DNA from: Butyrivibrio sp.
GTDB taxonomy: Bacteria > Bacillota > Clostridia > Lachnospirales > Lachnospiraceae
Reading direction: 5' to 3'
Assembly: GCA_023664865.1 (NCBI GenBank)
Contig: JAMPEU010000024.1
Location: 1 to 42,641, forward strand
DNA length: 42,641 bases
The position numbers and the translations under genes were made by a program. A model generated the notes under the pieces. The model saw only the letters and a list, made by a program, of their open reading frames with translations, had not been told where the DNA came from and made no database searches. Shown here in pieces: positions 15,861 to 23,786 of the stretch (positions within the stretch are counted from its first letter, which is position 1; each line of letters opens with the position of its first letter).

Positions 15861-16628
15861 TTATACCAAGCCCCTCGTCAGTGCATACAACATTTTCATC
15901 GGTACGCCGTAGATGGAAAGTTCTTTCTTTCTCTTACAGTCTTGCAATGCCTTATGTACGACCTTCTCAGGCTTTGCCATCGTGAGCTTTTTAAGCATGT
16001 TCATCTGTCCGTATCTCCCATAGGCATGTTCCAGAAACGGCGTATCCACAGGACCCGGACATACTACTGTCACGGTTATGCCTTTTTTCTTAAGCTCTTT
16101 GGCAAGCGCCCTTGCGAAAGAATACACATACGCCTTTGATGCGGCGTAAACGGCGAAATCTTTCTGCGGAAGAAACGCCGCGCCCGACGATGCCTGTATT
16201 ATCTTGCTGCCTTTTTTCATATAGGGCAGACAGAATTTGGTAATCTGCGTTAATGCAAGCACATTTAAGCGCACCATCTGCGCCGCCTCGTCCCTGCTTA
16301 AATTTTCAAAAGCCCCGTATGTGCCTACGCCCGCGCAGTTGACAAGCACTGATATGCCCGCATTCTTTATCATTAAAAGTTCCGCAAACTGCGCAAGCTG
16401 CGCATCATCAGTAATATCAATCGGCACGGCGCGTACTTTAGGTGTACGATGCGAAACATTTATCCGTTTCCTAATTATCTCTTTAAGTTTTATCTTAAGC
16501 TCGTCTAATACATCCTTTCTTCTTGCCAACAGCCAGATTTCGTCTGTCTTATGCAAGGTGGGCGCAAGCTGCATGGCAAATTCCTTCCCCATTCCTGAAG
16601 ATGCCCCTGTAATAATAGCGATGTTCAT
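15861..16628 (-). CDS. Short-chain dehydrogenase/reductase (SDR) family protein
   Basis: 255 residues from the ATG at 16628, preceded by AAAGGGG. Classical SDR layout: TGASSGMGKEF (cofactor-binding TGxxxGxG), LLARRKDVLDEL, NCAGVG, a Ser in IQASSGAAF and the catalytic YAASK at about residues 153-157, then VVCPGPVDTPF. An NAD(P)(H)-dependent oxidoreductase of the YqjQ/DltE-like group is likely; substrate unknown. The gene starts 18 bp after the stop of the YgiQ gene and probably shares its transcript. Confidence 0.9.
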   Translation of the reverse strand: MNIAIITGASSGMGKEFAMQLAPTLHKTDEIWLLARRKDVLDELKIKLKEIIRKRINVSHRTPKVRAVPIDITDDAQLAQFAELLMIKNAGISVLVNCAGVGTYGAFENLSRDEAAQMVRLNVLALTQITKFCLPYMKKGSKIIQASSGAAFLPQKDFAVYAASKAYVYSFARALAKELKKKGITVTVVCPGPVDTPFLEHAYGRYGQMNMLKKLTMAKPEKVVHKALQDCKRKKELSIYGVPMKMLYALTRGLV

Positions 16629-16645
16629 AAAAATCCCCCTTTTAT

Positions 16646-18502
16646 TCACTTATTCTTATGACCATTAACCTTCTTTTTCGTCTTTTTAATGCTTTCCGCC
16701 CTCTTTTTAATTTTCCTCGGCGGAATCAAACATTTTTTATCAAAACCTATTAAGTCCCCTCTTCCCGCTTTTATGAGTGCCTCGTGAACCAAATCATAAT
16801 TCTTCGGGTCGCGGTATTGTATCAGGGCGCGCTGCATCGCCTTTTCATGCGGATTTCTGCATACATACACATTCTTTTGACTAATAGGGTCAACACCTGT
16901 ATAGTACATTACGGTAGAAACCGTAGACGGCGTAGGATAAAAATCCTGCACCTGTTCCGGTTTACAGCCTGTATCTCTTAGGTATTCCGCCAATTCGACC
17001 GCTTCTTTTAACGAAGAACCCGGATGCGATGACATAAGGTACGGCACAAGAAACTGTTCTTTTTTAAGTTTACCGTTTATTTTATCATATTTGTGTACGA
17101 ATTGCTCATATACGGCACGTTCAGGCTTACCCATTCTAAGCAGCACAGCATCCGAAATATGCTCAGGCGCTACCCTAAGCTGCCCGCTCACATGGTATTT
17201 AAGCAGCTCTATGAAAAATGTATCATCCTTATCGGCAAGCAGATAGTCAAATCTGATTCCCGAACGGATAAACACCTTCTTTACGCCGGGCAGACTGCGG
17301 AGCCTGTGAAGGAGCGCAAGGTAATCCGAATGGTCTATATGCAGATTAGCACATGGCTTGGGAAAAAGACATTGCTTATTTGTGCATACGCCCTTTGTCA
17401 TCTGTTTCTCACACGACGGATGTCGGAAATTGGCGGTAGGTCCCCCGACATCGTGGATATAACCTTTAAAGTCAGGTTCTTTTATCATAAGTTCCGCTTC
17501 CCTTATAAGCGAGTCGTGGCTTCTTGCCTGGACTATCCTGCCCTGATGGAAAGTCAGCGCACAGAAATTACATCCGCCGAAACACCCTCTGCTGCTTGTC
17601 AGGGAAAACTTAATCTCAGTAATGGCGGGTACTCCGCCTTTAGTTTCATAGGACGGATGATAGGTACGCATATACGGAAGTTCATGCACAGCGTCCATCT
17701 CCTCGGCAGTAAGCGGTTTCTGTGGCGGATTCTGCACCACATACACCTGATGCGGATATTCTTCTATCAGGCACTTGCCGTTAAACGGATCGGTATTCTT
17801 ATACTGAATACCAAAGCTTTCCGCATAACGCCGCGGATTAGCCTGCATTTCTTCATAGGAAGGGAGTTTTATACCGTCATAGACTCCGGAAATATCCCTT
17901 GTCTTATATACGGTTCCTGCTATAAAGCCGATATCCTTTACATCAATGCCGCTTGCCAAGGCGTCGGCGATTTCCACAATAGACTTCTCTCCCATACCGT
18001 AGGAAATGATATCAGCCTGACTGTCAAGCAGTATGGAACGTCTAAGGCCATCAGACCAGTAATCATAATGCGCAAGCCGTCTTAAACTCGCCTCGATGCC
18101 GCCGATTATTATCGGCACGTCTTTATAAGTCTTTCTAATCAGATTGCCATAGACTATAGTTGCCCGGTCAGGGCGTTTATAAGCTTCTCCGCCGGGCGAG
18201 TAGGCGTCGCTTGTCCTATGTTTTTTTGACACATAATAATGGTTTACCATGGAATCCATGTTTCCTGCGGAAATCAGGAATCCAAGCCGCGGTTTACCCA
18301 AAACGGCAATACTCTCATCCTTTTTCCAGTCCGGCTGCGATATAATCCCCACGCTGTAGCCGTTTGCTTCAAGCACCCTGCTTATTATAGCATGTCCGAA
18401 GGACGGATGGTCCACATAAGCATCGCCTATTATGTATACAAAATCAGGCTGCTCTATTCCTGCTCTTTGCATATCTTCTTTCGATATCGGTAAAAATCCC
18501 AT
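16646..18502 (-). CDS. YgiQ family radical SAM protein
   Basis: About 618 residues from the ATG at 18502 ([11 protein letters not shown], the usual YgiQ opening, with GGGGAG 13 nt upstream and 4 bp after the preceding stop); further upstream in-frame starts would overlap the HAD gene. N-terminal B12-like domain ([20 protein letters not shown]), then the radical SAM motif [16 protein letters not shown] (Cx3Cx2C). Conserved family segments include [26 protein letters not shown] and [20 protein letters not shown] second Cys group (CEKQ...[12 protein letters not shown]) may bind a further cluster. Biochemical role of YgiQ is not established. The C-terminus is Lys/Arg rich. Confidence 0.93.
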   Translation of the reverse strand: MGFLPISKEDMQRAGIEQPDFVYIIGDAYVDHPSFGHAIISRVLEANGYSVGIISQPDWKKDESIAVLGKPRLGFLISAGNMDSMVNHYYVSKKHRTSDAYSPGGEAYKRPDRATIVYGNLIRKTYKDVPIIIGGIEASLRRLAHYDYWSDGLRRSILLDSQADIISYGMGEKSIVEIADALASGIDVKDIGFIAGTVYKTRDISGVYDGIKLPSYEEMQANPRRYAESFGIQYKNTDPFNGKCLIEEYPHQVYVVQNPPQKPLTAEEMDAVHELPYMRTYHPSYETKGGVPAITEIKFSLTSSRGCFGGCNFCALTFHQGRIVQARSHDSLIREAELMIKEPDFKGYIHDVGGPTANFRHPSCEKQMTKGVCTNKQCLFPKPCANLHIDHSDYLALLHRLRSLPGVKKVFIRSGIRFDYLLADKDDTFFIELLKYHVSGQLRVAPEHISDAVLLRMGKPERAVYEQFVHKYDKINGKLKKEQFLVPYLMSSHPGSSLKEAVELAEYLRDTGCKPEQVQDFYPTPSTVSTVMYYTGVDPISQKNVYVCRNPHEKAMQRALIQYRDPKNYDLVHEALIKAGRGDLIGFDKKCLIPPRKIKKRAESIKKTKKKVNGHKNK

Positions 18503-18506
18503 CGTC

Positions 18507-19169
18507 TTATACAAGCTCCCCATAATCGAAAATATAATAGTCGGCAAGTTCTTTCTTTTCTTCGTCCTGCTGTATGGACGCCTCATCATATACGGCGCAT
18601 ACTTTCATGCCCGCCGCCTTGCCCGCCATAATGCCATGCACGATATCTTCAAAAACCAGACAACGCTGCGGCATAACCTTAAGTTCATTGGCTACCGCCA
18701 GATAGATATCCGGCGCGGGCTTGCCTTTCATGCCATCTGAACCAGTCATGATGCTGCCAAAATAACCGCCTAAGCCGTTGACGGCAATAAGATTTTCCAC
18801 AAGTTCCCTGGAATTGCTGGTGGCTATTCCAAGCTTGATATTATTCTCCACACAGATATCCAGAAATGCAAGCGCGCCTGCTTTAAGCTTGACGTCACGG
18901 CTGTATTTATCCCATGCCATCTGATTCCAGTCGGCTTTTATCTTCTCAAGGTCGTCAGCAAGCATAAATGTTTCCTTGAAAAATACCGCCGTTTCGTTGA
19001 ACGTCCTTCCGCCGATGCGGGAATGGAGGTCTTTAGGCGACTCAATGCCGAACCTTGCCAGATATTCTACGTCTATCTCCTGCCACATCCATGTCGAATC
19101 CACCAAAGAGCCGTCCAAGTCAAAAATAACGGCGTCTATTTCATTTAGCGACAATTTATCCTTCTGCAT
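18507..19169 (-). CDS. HAD family hydrolase, beta-phosphoglucomutase-like
   Basis: 220 residues from the ATG at 19169, which has GGGA 9 nt upstream. Motif I is [14 protein letters not shown] (nucleophile Asp and acid/base Asp). Motif II is GIATSN, and motif III with [13 protein letters not shown] is followed by [19 protein letters not shown] (motif IV). The four-helix cap between motif I and II marks the PGMB/phosphatase subfamily C1. It likely removes or transfers a phosphate from a small sugar phosphate; substrate unknown. It is divergent from the YlbJ-like gene (77-bp shared upstream region) and leads into the YgiQ gene with a 4-bp gap. Confidence 0.9.
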   Translation of the reverse strand: MQKDKLSLNEIDAVIFDLDGSLVDSTWMWQEIDVEYLARFGIESPKDLHSRIGGRTFNETAVFFKETFMLADDLEKIKADWNQMAWDKYSRDVKLKAGALAFLDICVENNIKLGIATSNSRELVENLIAVNGLGGYFGSIMTGSDGMKGKPAPDIYLAVANELKVMPQRCLVFEDIVHGIMAGKAAGMKVCAVYDEASIQQDEEKKELADYYIFDYGELV

Positions 19170-19246
19170 ATCTTTTCTTCCCTTTTTCATATACTGAAAT
19201 ATGTAACCTTGCAAACCACGTTTTCATGGAAAGGAATAGAAATATC

Positions 19247-20185
19247 ATGCTGACCAAAATATTCGATTCTTTCACACGAGCCATATTCACGCTGCTTGCA
19301 ATATATCTGACGTTTCTTCTTCTGCGCTATCCCGCCCAGTCGTTAAACTATGCCTCCACAGGCCTGCTTTTGTGGTTTCAGAAAATGATTCCTACCCTGC
19401 TTCCTTTTATGATAATATCAGGCGTAATGGTGCGCATGAATCTTACTGAGCGTTTTGCCAAGTTTTTTCATCCGTTGTTCCACCTAATCTGGGGTACTTC
19501 CTTAAACGGTTCATATGTTATCCTGATGGGTATGTTATGCGGATTCCCCATGGGCGCCCGCGTCATTGGCGAATTGTGCCGTTCAGGCAGATTATCCGAA
19601 GAAGAAGGGGCTTTTCTGCTGGCTTTCTGCAATAATATAGGTCCGATATATTTTATCAGTTTCGTAATGAGTACGCTTTCTTTATCCGGAAACTATATTC
19701 CGTTCCTTATAATGTACGGCGTCCCGCTATTCTACGGCTTTTTACTGCGTTTTTGTTTAAAACGGCGTGATAACCGCAATGCCGTCTGCGGCATAACTAA
19801 CCATATTCCAATCATAGCCGCCAATACGCCTTCCCTTCTTGCCGCCGTCGATGACTCCATAGTATCAGCCCTTATCGGCATCGGCAAACTCGGCGGATAT
19901 ATGGTTCTTTTCAATCTCCTCAATATTATGCTGATTCCCTTTTCTTCCCTGCCCGAAAAGTTCTCCTTAGTCTGCAACTGCCTCCTCGAAATCACAAGCG
20001 GCATAAGCCGCCTGGGAGTAAACGGAACTTACATAATCCTCATTCTGCTACCCTTCGGCGGTTTCTCCTGCATGGCACAGACTTACAGCATGATAAAAGA
20101 TACCAACCTTTCAGTTTCAGGCTATTTCGCACACAAATGTATTCAAACCATACTAACAGCCGTCATATATATCTGCATTTTATAG
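19247..20185 (+). CDS. YlbJ/SpoVV-like nucleoside-recognition (Gate) domain membrane protein
   Basis: 312 residues from ATG 19247, with AAAGGA about 11 nt upstream; the ATG at 19226 has no site. Six to eight hydrophobic helices are visible (for example AIFTLLAIYLTFLLLRYP, SYVILMGMLCGFPMGARV, YIPFLIMYGVPLFYGFLL). Family hallmarks: MIPTLLPFMIISG, CGFPMGARVIGELCRSG and FLLAFCNNIGPIYF, matching the Gate-domain proteins that include YlbJ. In B. subtilis this family member (SpoVV) helps move dipicolinic acid during sporulation, so a sporulation role is plausible but not shown. One of only two plus-strand genes; its stop codon overlaps the first base of palindrome A2. Confidence 0.75.
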   Translation: MLTKIFDSFTRAIFTLLAIYLTFLLLRYPAQSLNYASTGLLLWFQKMIPTLLPFMIISGVMVRMNLTERFAKFFHPLFHLIWGTSLNGSYVILMGMLCGFPMGARVIGELCRSGRLSEEEGAFLLAFCNNIGPIYFISFVMSTLSLSGNYIPFLIMYGVPLFYGFLLRFCLKRRDNRNAVCGITNHIPIIAANTPSLLAAVDDSIVSALIGIGKLGGYMVLFNLLNIMLIPFSSLPEKFSLVCNCLLEITSGISRLGVNGTYIILILLPFGGFSCMAQTYSMIKDTNLSVSGYFAHKCIQTILTAVIYICIL

Positions 20186-20365
20186 CAGTTCAGCCCTCAG
20201 GCGCATGGACGCATATGCTCCCGCGCAGAGGTCCTTAAAAAACGCCGGCACTTAGTGAAAAAGCTGCAAAGCGGCTTTTGAACTTAGTACCGCTGCGTTT
20301 TTTACGGAACGAGAGTGTGCCTCAAGCGGGAGCATATGCGTCCATGCGCCTGAGGGCTGAACTGC
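20185..20365 (+). repeat. Family A palindromic element, copy A2 (perfect 40-bp arms)
   Basis: Arms 20185-20224 and 20326-20365 are perfect 40-bp inverted repeats. The core between them follows the family pattern: GGTCCTTAAAAAACGCCGG, AAAAAGC-TGCAAA-GCGGCTTTT hairpin, ACTTAGTACCGCTGCG, TTTTTTACGGAACGAGAG, GTGCCTC. AAAAAA pairs with TTTTTT where A3 has GGAAAA with TTTTCC. It fills the gap between two convergent genes, touching the YlbJ-like stop codon and ending 3 bp from the amidase stop, so it may also act as a transcript end. Confidence 0.85.
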
Positions 20366-20368
20366 CTC

Positions 20369-21838
20369 TTACCTCCGTCTCCTTTTATACCCACTAAGGA
20401 TTAACACCATCGAAAACACCATCGCCACAATCAGGGCGACACACACTAAGGATACTTTGAGAAAATATGATATCGTAATCTCCTGTTCCTTATCTTCTAT
20501 TTCGTCAAGGTCATGTGCAATGTCTATGTACTCGGTTTTATTATCTGATAAAGCCGCAGAATTTTCGCCTATGCCGTCTAAGCCTGAACTTCCTGTCGTA
20601 CCCGACACTCCATTCGCGCTGCCCGGATTACCCGCACCGGCTTCGCTTTCCATACTGCCCAAATTATCCGCCCCGCCGTCATTTCCCACACCGTCAATAT
20701 TGTCCAAGCCGATTCCCGTATCTACATCATTATCCGTCTCAAACGTCTTAGTAGGCACGGGACTCAGCATCAATATATTGCTCGTGGTATAAAGGTCATA
20801 TCCGTTATAGGCATTGACCGCAACCTGCGGCGTTGTGCCGGGCGGCACGTTAAAAGTAAACTCAAAGGTATCCTTCGACTTATCCGGCCATCTTTGCAGT
20901 TCCGAAAACGTCTCTCCGCCGTCATAACTGTATGTATAATAAAGCATCCCGCTGTCATAATCCGCGGCGGATACCCTGATTGTCACATCGCCGCTCAGAG
21001 TATCCTGTTCTACCAGCTCAATTACGCTGATATCCGGCTCCGTATAATCCGGCTTCACCACCTGCGATGGTACATTTACCTGTATGTTCTGATAATTGCT
21101 GTAGTCTTTGCCCAGAATCGTGGAACGCAGCCCAAAATATCTTGCCACTGCCTCGGCATCCAGCCTGCCGAAAGCCTCCAACTTCTCCTTATGGTCGTAA
21201 AACGGCTGGTCGTTTATCTGGTCAAGATGGCAGTGTTCAATAATCACGCTTGGCATCCCATATTCCGTAGCATGCCGTATGATTCCGTAATAATCCACCC
21301 CATCTTCATTGAGCCTCGTCTTAATCCCCCTCGAATACAGCCCCATCTCCTGTAAGAGCCCGATTTCGATAGAGGCAAAAGCATATCCTTTGCTATATTG
21401 CTCCCCAAAGGCGGAAATCCATGTTTCCGCGCCAAACAGCGTATGGTACGCCGACATATTATAATGCAGGCAGAATAAAAAATCCGCATTAACACTTGCG
21501 GCAAAATCACACCGCTCCTGCAATGACATCTCTTTATCGCCCGTCCTCGTCATATACACGGTAATGCCTTCGTACTTTTCAAGTTCTTCCTTCATGGCGT
21601 TTGCCGTTATAAGCGTAATCTCTTTCTCCGTATAGTCCTCATACTCAGCTCCCAGATTGCCGCCGCCGTGTCCGGGATCGATTACTATGACGACATTTTC
21701 ATCCGCCCATACTTTCGACATGCCACTATCCGCCAGTCCGAATAATCCCGTGCATACAAATGTCATTATTATAAATGCCGTGAAAAATAATAAGCCGGCT
21801 TCCATGCGAAACCAGCTTATTATGAACTTTTTGTCCAT
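20369..21838 (-). CDS. N-acetylmuramoyl-L-alanine amidase (Amidase_3), membrane-anchored at both ends
   Basis: 489 residues; the ATG at 21838 (MDKKFIISWF) has GGGGAG 8 nt upstream and is preferred over the longer frame. An N-terminal hydrophobic helix (~13-35) is a signal peptide or anchor. The Amidase_3 domain follows: VIVIDPGHGGG (zinc His), EYEDYTEKE (zinc Glu), YMTRTGD, FLFCLHYN (zinc His) and PSVIIEHCHL (catalytic Glu). It cuts the bond between N-acetylmuramic acid and L-alanine in peptidoglycan. A beta-sandwich-like region (TIRVSAADYDSG) and a Gly/Asp/Ser-rich linker follow. A second hydrophobic helix (VSLVCVALIVAMVFSMVLIL) ends in KRRRR. Starts 2 bp before the end of the upstream coiled-coil gene. 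Confidence 0.92.
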   Translation of the reverse strand: MDKKFIISWFRMEAGLLFFTAFIIMTFVCTGLFGLADSGMSKVWADENVVIVIDPGHGGGNLGAEYEDYTEKEITLITANAMKEELEKYEGITVYMTRTGDKEMSLQERCDFAASVNADFLFCLHYNMSAYHTLFGAETWISAFGEQYSKGYAFASIEIGLLQEMGLYSRGIKTRLNEDGVDYYGIIRHATEYGMPSVIIEHCHLDQINDQPFYDHKEKLEAFGRLDAEAVARYFGLRSTILGKDYSNYQNIQVNVPSQVVKPDYTEPDISVIELVEQDTLSGDVTIRVSAADYDSGMLYYTYSYDGGETFSELQRWPDKSKDTFEFTFNVPPGTTPQVAVNAYNGYDLYTTSNILMLSPVPTKTFETDNDVDTGIGLDNIDGVGNDGGADNLGSMESEAGAGNPGSANGVSGTTGSSGLDGIGENSAALSDNKTEYIDIAHDLDEIEDKEQEITISYFLKVSLVCVALIVAMVFSMVLILSGYKRRRR

Positions 21839-21839
21839 A

Positions 21840-22463
21840 TTAATTGCTCCCCTGAACCAAATCCAGATTAACAGCTTCTTCAGGTTTAGCATCAGCCTCT
21901 TCCTGATTCATCATTTCTTCTACCTGCTGCGGTATCAGTTCCGCCCGATTCGCCTTTACAACTTCGTTATAGTCGTTAATCGTATTAAAAAAGCTGTCAT
22001 AATGCGCAGTCGTGGCATTCAAAGCGTTAGTCATCAAAGCCTCAAGATTGGCAAGCATCTCATCCAGATAATTTACCGCGGCAGCCCTCATGCCGTTGGC
22101 CTCCATAGTCGCATTATCCAGAATCTCCTGAGCCTGATGCGTAGCAAGCGTAACCACCTCATTCGCCTGCGCATATGCCTGCTGCATGATTTCATGCTCG
22201 CTGATAAGCTCGTTGGTATGTACGGTAGCCTCGTTAATCAACGCTTCCGCTTTAGCGCGGGCATCATTCAAAATCGCTTCCTTATTGGTAAGCATCTTCT
22301 GATAATACTTAATCTCTTCCGGAGTCTTCATCCGGAGTTCGCGCAGAAGTTCGTCGATTTCTTCCTTATTTACGATAATATTCGTCTTAGAAAGAGGCTG
22401 ATACCTGCATCCGTCAATATAGTCTTCAATCTCATCAATTAATTGTTCGATTTTGCTGCTCAT
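21840..22463 (-). CDS. Coiled-coil protein, V-ATPase subunit H / DivIVA-like, function unknown
   Basis: 207 residues from the ATG at 22463 (AGGAG 5 nt upstream). No hydrophobic segment. Almost the whole chain, about residues 30-180, is predicted helical with long Ala/Glu/Gln/Lys-rich heptads (NDARAKAEALINEA, AQEILDNATMEANGM). This resembles the stalk subunits of ATPases and DivIVA-like scaffold proteins often found beside coaD in Clostridia. The start is 8 bp after coaD, so it is in the rsmD-coaD-coiled coil-amidase transcript. Placement before a peptidoglycan amidase fits a division or cell-wall role, but this is inference. Confidence 0.75.
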   Translation of the reverse strand: MSSKIEQLIDEIEDYIDGCRYQPLSKTNIIVNKEEIDELLRELRMKTPEEIKYYQKMLTNKEAILNDARAKAEALINEATVHTNELISEHEIMQQAYAQANEVVTLATHQAQEILDNATMEANGMRAAAVNYLDEMLANLEALMTNALNATTAHYDSFFNTINDYNEVVKANRAELIPQQVEEMMNQEEADAKPEEAVNLDLVQGSN

Positions 22464-22471
22464 TGCTACTC

Positions 22472-22960
22472 CTATCTTGTGTGGCCGTATTTTTCGTAAA
22501 TCAATTTCCCTACAAAGTCGGGAACGCATTGCGATATGTCGCCGTTAAAACTTGCAATTTCTTTGACGCTTGATGAGCTTAAGTAGGCATATTCAAGACT
22601 GGTGGTTAAAAATATCGTATCCAGTCCGCCGCCCGAAAGCTTCCTGTTAGTCTGGGCAATCTGTAATTCATACTCAAAATCCGTGATTGCGCGCAGCCCC
22701 CTGATTGCTACATGCACTCCCTTTTGCTTTGCATAGTCAATCAAAAGCCCGCTGAAGGAGTCAATAGACACATTAGGAATATCTTTAGTCGCCTCTTCTA
22801 ACATTCTAACACGTTCTTCAACAGAAAACAATGGAGTCTTTACGTTATTATTCAACACACTCACTGTTAATTCATCAAAAATCTCGGCGGCACGTTTAAT
22901 TATATCCAAATGCCCGTATGTCACTGGATCAAAACTACCCGGATAAATTGCTGATTTCAT
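22472..22960 (-). CDS. coaD: Phosphopantetheine adenylyltransferase
   Basis: 162 residues, normal length. It has the nucleotidyltransferase signature [14 protein letters not shown] (TxGH), [24 protein letters not shown] and the [13 protein letters not shown] segment. It transfers AMP from ATP to 4'-phosphopantetheine to form dephospho-CoA, the fourth step of coenzyme A synthesis. ATG at 22960 follows AAGGGAGACGAGT. It lies 70 bp after rsmD, the usual rsmD-coaD order. Confidence 0.98.
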   Translation of the reverse strand: MKSAIYPGSFDPVTYGHLDIIKRAAEIFDELTVSVLNNNVKTPLFSVEERVRMLEEATKDIPNVSIDSFSGLLIDYAKQKGVHVAIRGLRAITDFEYELQIAQTNRKLSGGGLDTIFLTTSLEYAYLSSSSVKEIASFNGDISQCVPDFVGKLIYEKYGHTR

Positions 22961-23030
22961 ACTCGTCTCCCTTTATATTATATCAATTTTCCAAAAAAGT
23001 CTTTACTAATTTTAAAAAAAGTCAAAAAAT

Positions 23031-23579
23031 TTATATTTTTTTGAAAAAAACATGCTTATTCGTCTTATACCGCTTATCTTTAACAATAGTATAACCCAGC
23101 TCTTCTGCATATGAAAAATCAGTTGAAAGCAGCGCCTCTACAACGATGAGCGTATTTTCCGTCACATATGGCATATGGATTAGCCGCTCTAAAATGCGCC
23201 TCTCATATTCCTGATTGTATGGCGGATCCATAAAAATAATATCGGCTTCTTTCTCATGGATACCTTCTATCGCCACCAGCGCATCCTGCTTTAATACAGT
23301 GGCTTTCTCTGTAAACCTTGTGAATTTGAGATTATCAAGTATACAGGAAAGCGCGTCTTTTTGTATTTCCACAAAATACGCATGTTCCGCGCCCCGGCTC
23401 AACGCCTCGATTCCTATCCCGCCGCTGCCGCTGAACAAGTCGATAAAAACCGCCCCCGGTACATACGGCTGCAGCATATTAAACAACGTCTCCTTAATCC
23501 TGTCCGTTGTTGGTCTTGTATCTAATCCTTCCGGAGTTTTCAACCTCAGGCTCCTCGCCCGTCCTGCTATCACCCTCAT
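23031..23579 (-). CDS. rsmD: 16S rRNA (guanine(966)-N(2))-methyltransferase
   Basis: 182 residues from the ATG at 23579 (MRVIAGRARSLRLKTPEG, the typical RsmD opening), with GGGGA 7 nt upstream. The longer open frame upstream runs into palindrome A3 and is not coding. Motifs: TRPTTDRIKETLFNML, FIDLFSGSGGIGIEALSRGA (S-adenosylmethionine binding) and IIFMDPPYN (DPPY catalytic motif of N2/N6 methylation). It modifies G966 of 16S rRNA in the small subunit. First gene of a four-gene group ending with the amidase. Confidence 0.96.
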   Translation of the reverse strand: MRVIAGRARSLRLKTPEGLDTRPTTDRIKETLFNMLQPYVPGAVFIDLFSGSGGIGIEALSRGAEHAYFVEIQKDALSCILDNLKFTRFTEKATVLKQDALVAIEGIHEKEADIIFMDPPYNQEYERRILERLIHMPYVTENTLIVVEALLSTDFSYAEELGYTIVKDKRYKTNKHVFFKKI

Positions 23580-23624
23580 ACTTTTATCCCCATATTCATT
23601 TACTATACTAATCACAACCGTGGG

Positions 23625-23775
23625 GCGACATGGACTCATATGTTTCTTATTGAGGTCCTTGGAAAACGCCGGTTCTTGGTGAAAAAGCTGTTTTTTAGCT
23701 TTTGAACCTAGCACCGCTGCGATTTTCCACGGAGCGAGAGCGTACCTCAATATGAAACATATGAGTTCATGTCGC
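23625..23775 (+). repeat. Family A palindromic element, copy A3
   Basis: Arms 23625-23656 and 23744-23775 match at 30 of 32 positions; one exception is a G-T wobble on the plus strand, one a T-T. The core carries GGTCCTTGGAAAACGCCGG, AAAAGCTGTTTTTTAGCTTTT, CCTAGCACCGCTGCG and TTTTCCACGGAGCGAGAGCG. The internal stem TTGGT / ACCTAG differs from TTAGT / ACTTAG of A2 and A4 by a compensated pair. Located between the rsmD start and the ParC-like stop (12 bp away). Confidence 0.85.
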
Positions 23776-23786
23776 ATCCAGCCATA

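Noticed and set aside
17093-18085. 330-codon plus-strand frame opposite the YgiQ gene
   Set aside because: It mirrors a conserved radical SAM gene with clear motifs on the other strand and has no ribosome site; a shadow frame.
20185-20365. Family A elements as plain rho-independent terminators
   Set aside because: The long stems are not followed by T-tracts on either strand, and the conserved internal core has no role in simple termination; a secondary effect on transcript ends remains possible.
23580-23777. Open frame extending rsmD upstream by 66 codons
   Set aside because: It runs through the family A palindrome A3; the ATG at 23579 has a good ribosome site and begins with the family's usual MRVIAGRARS.
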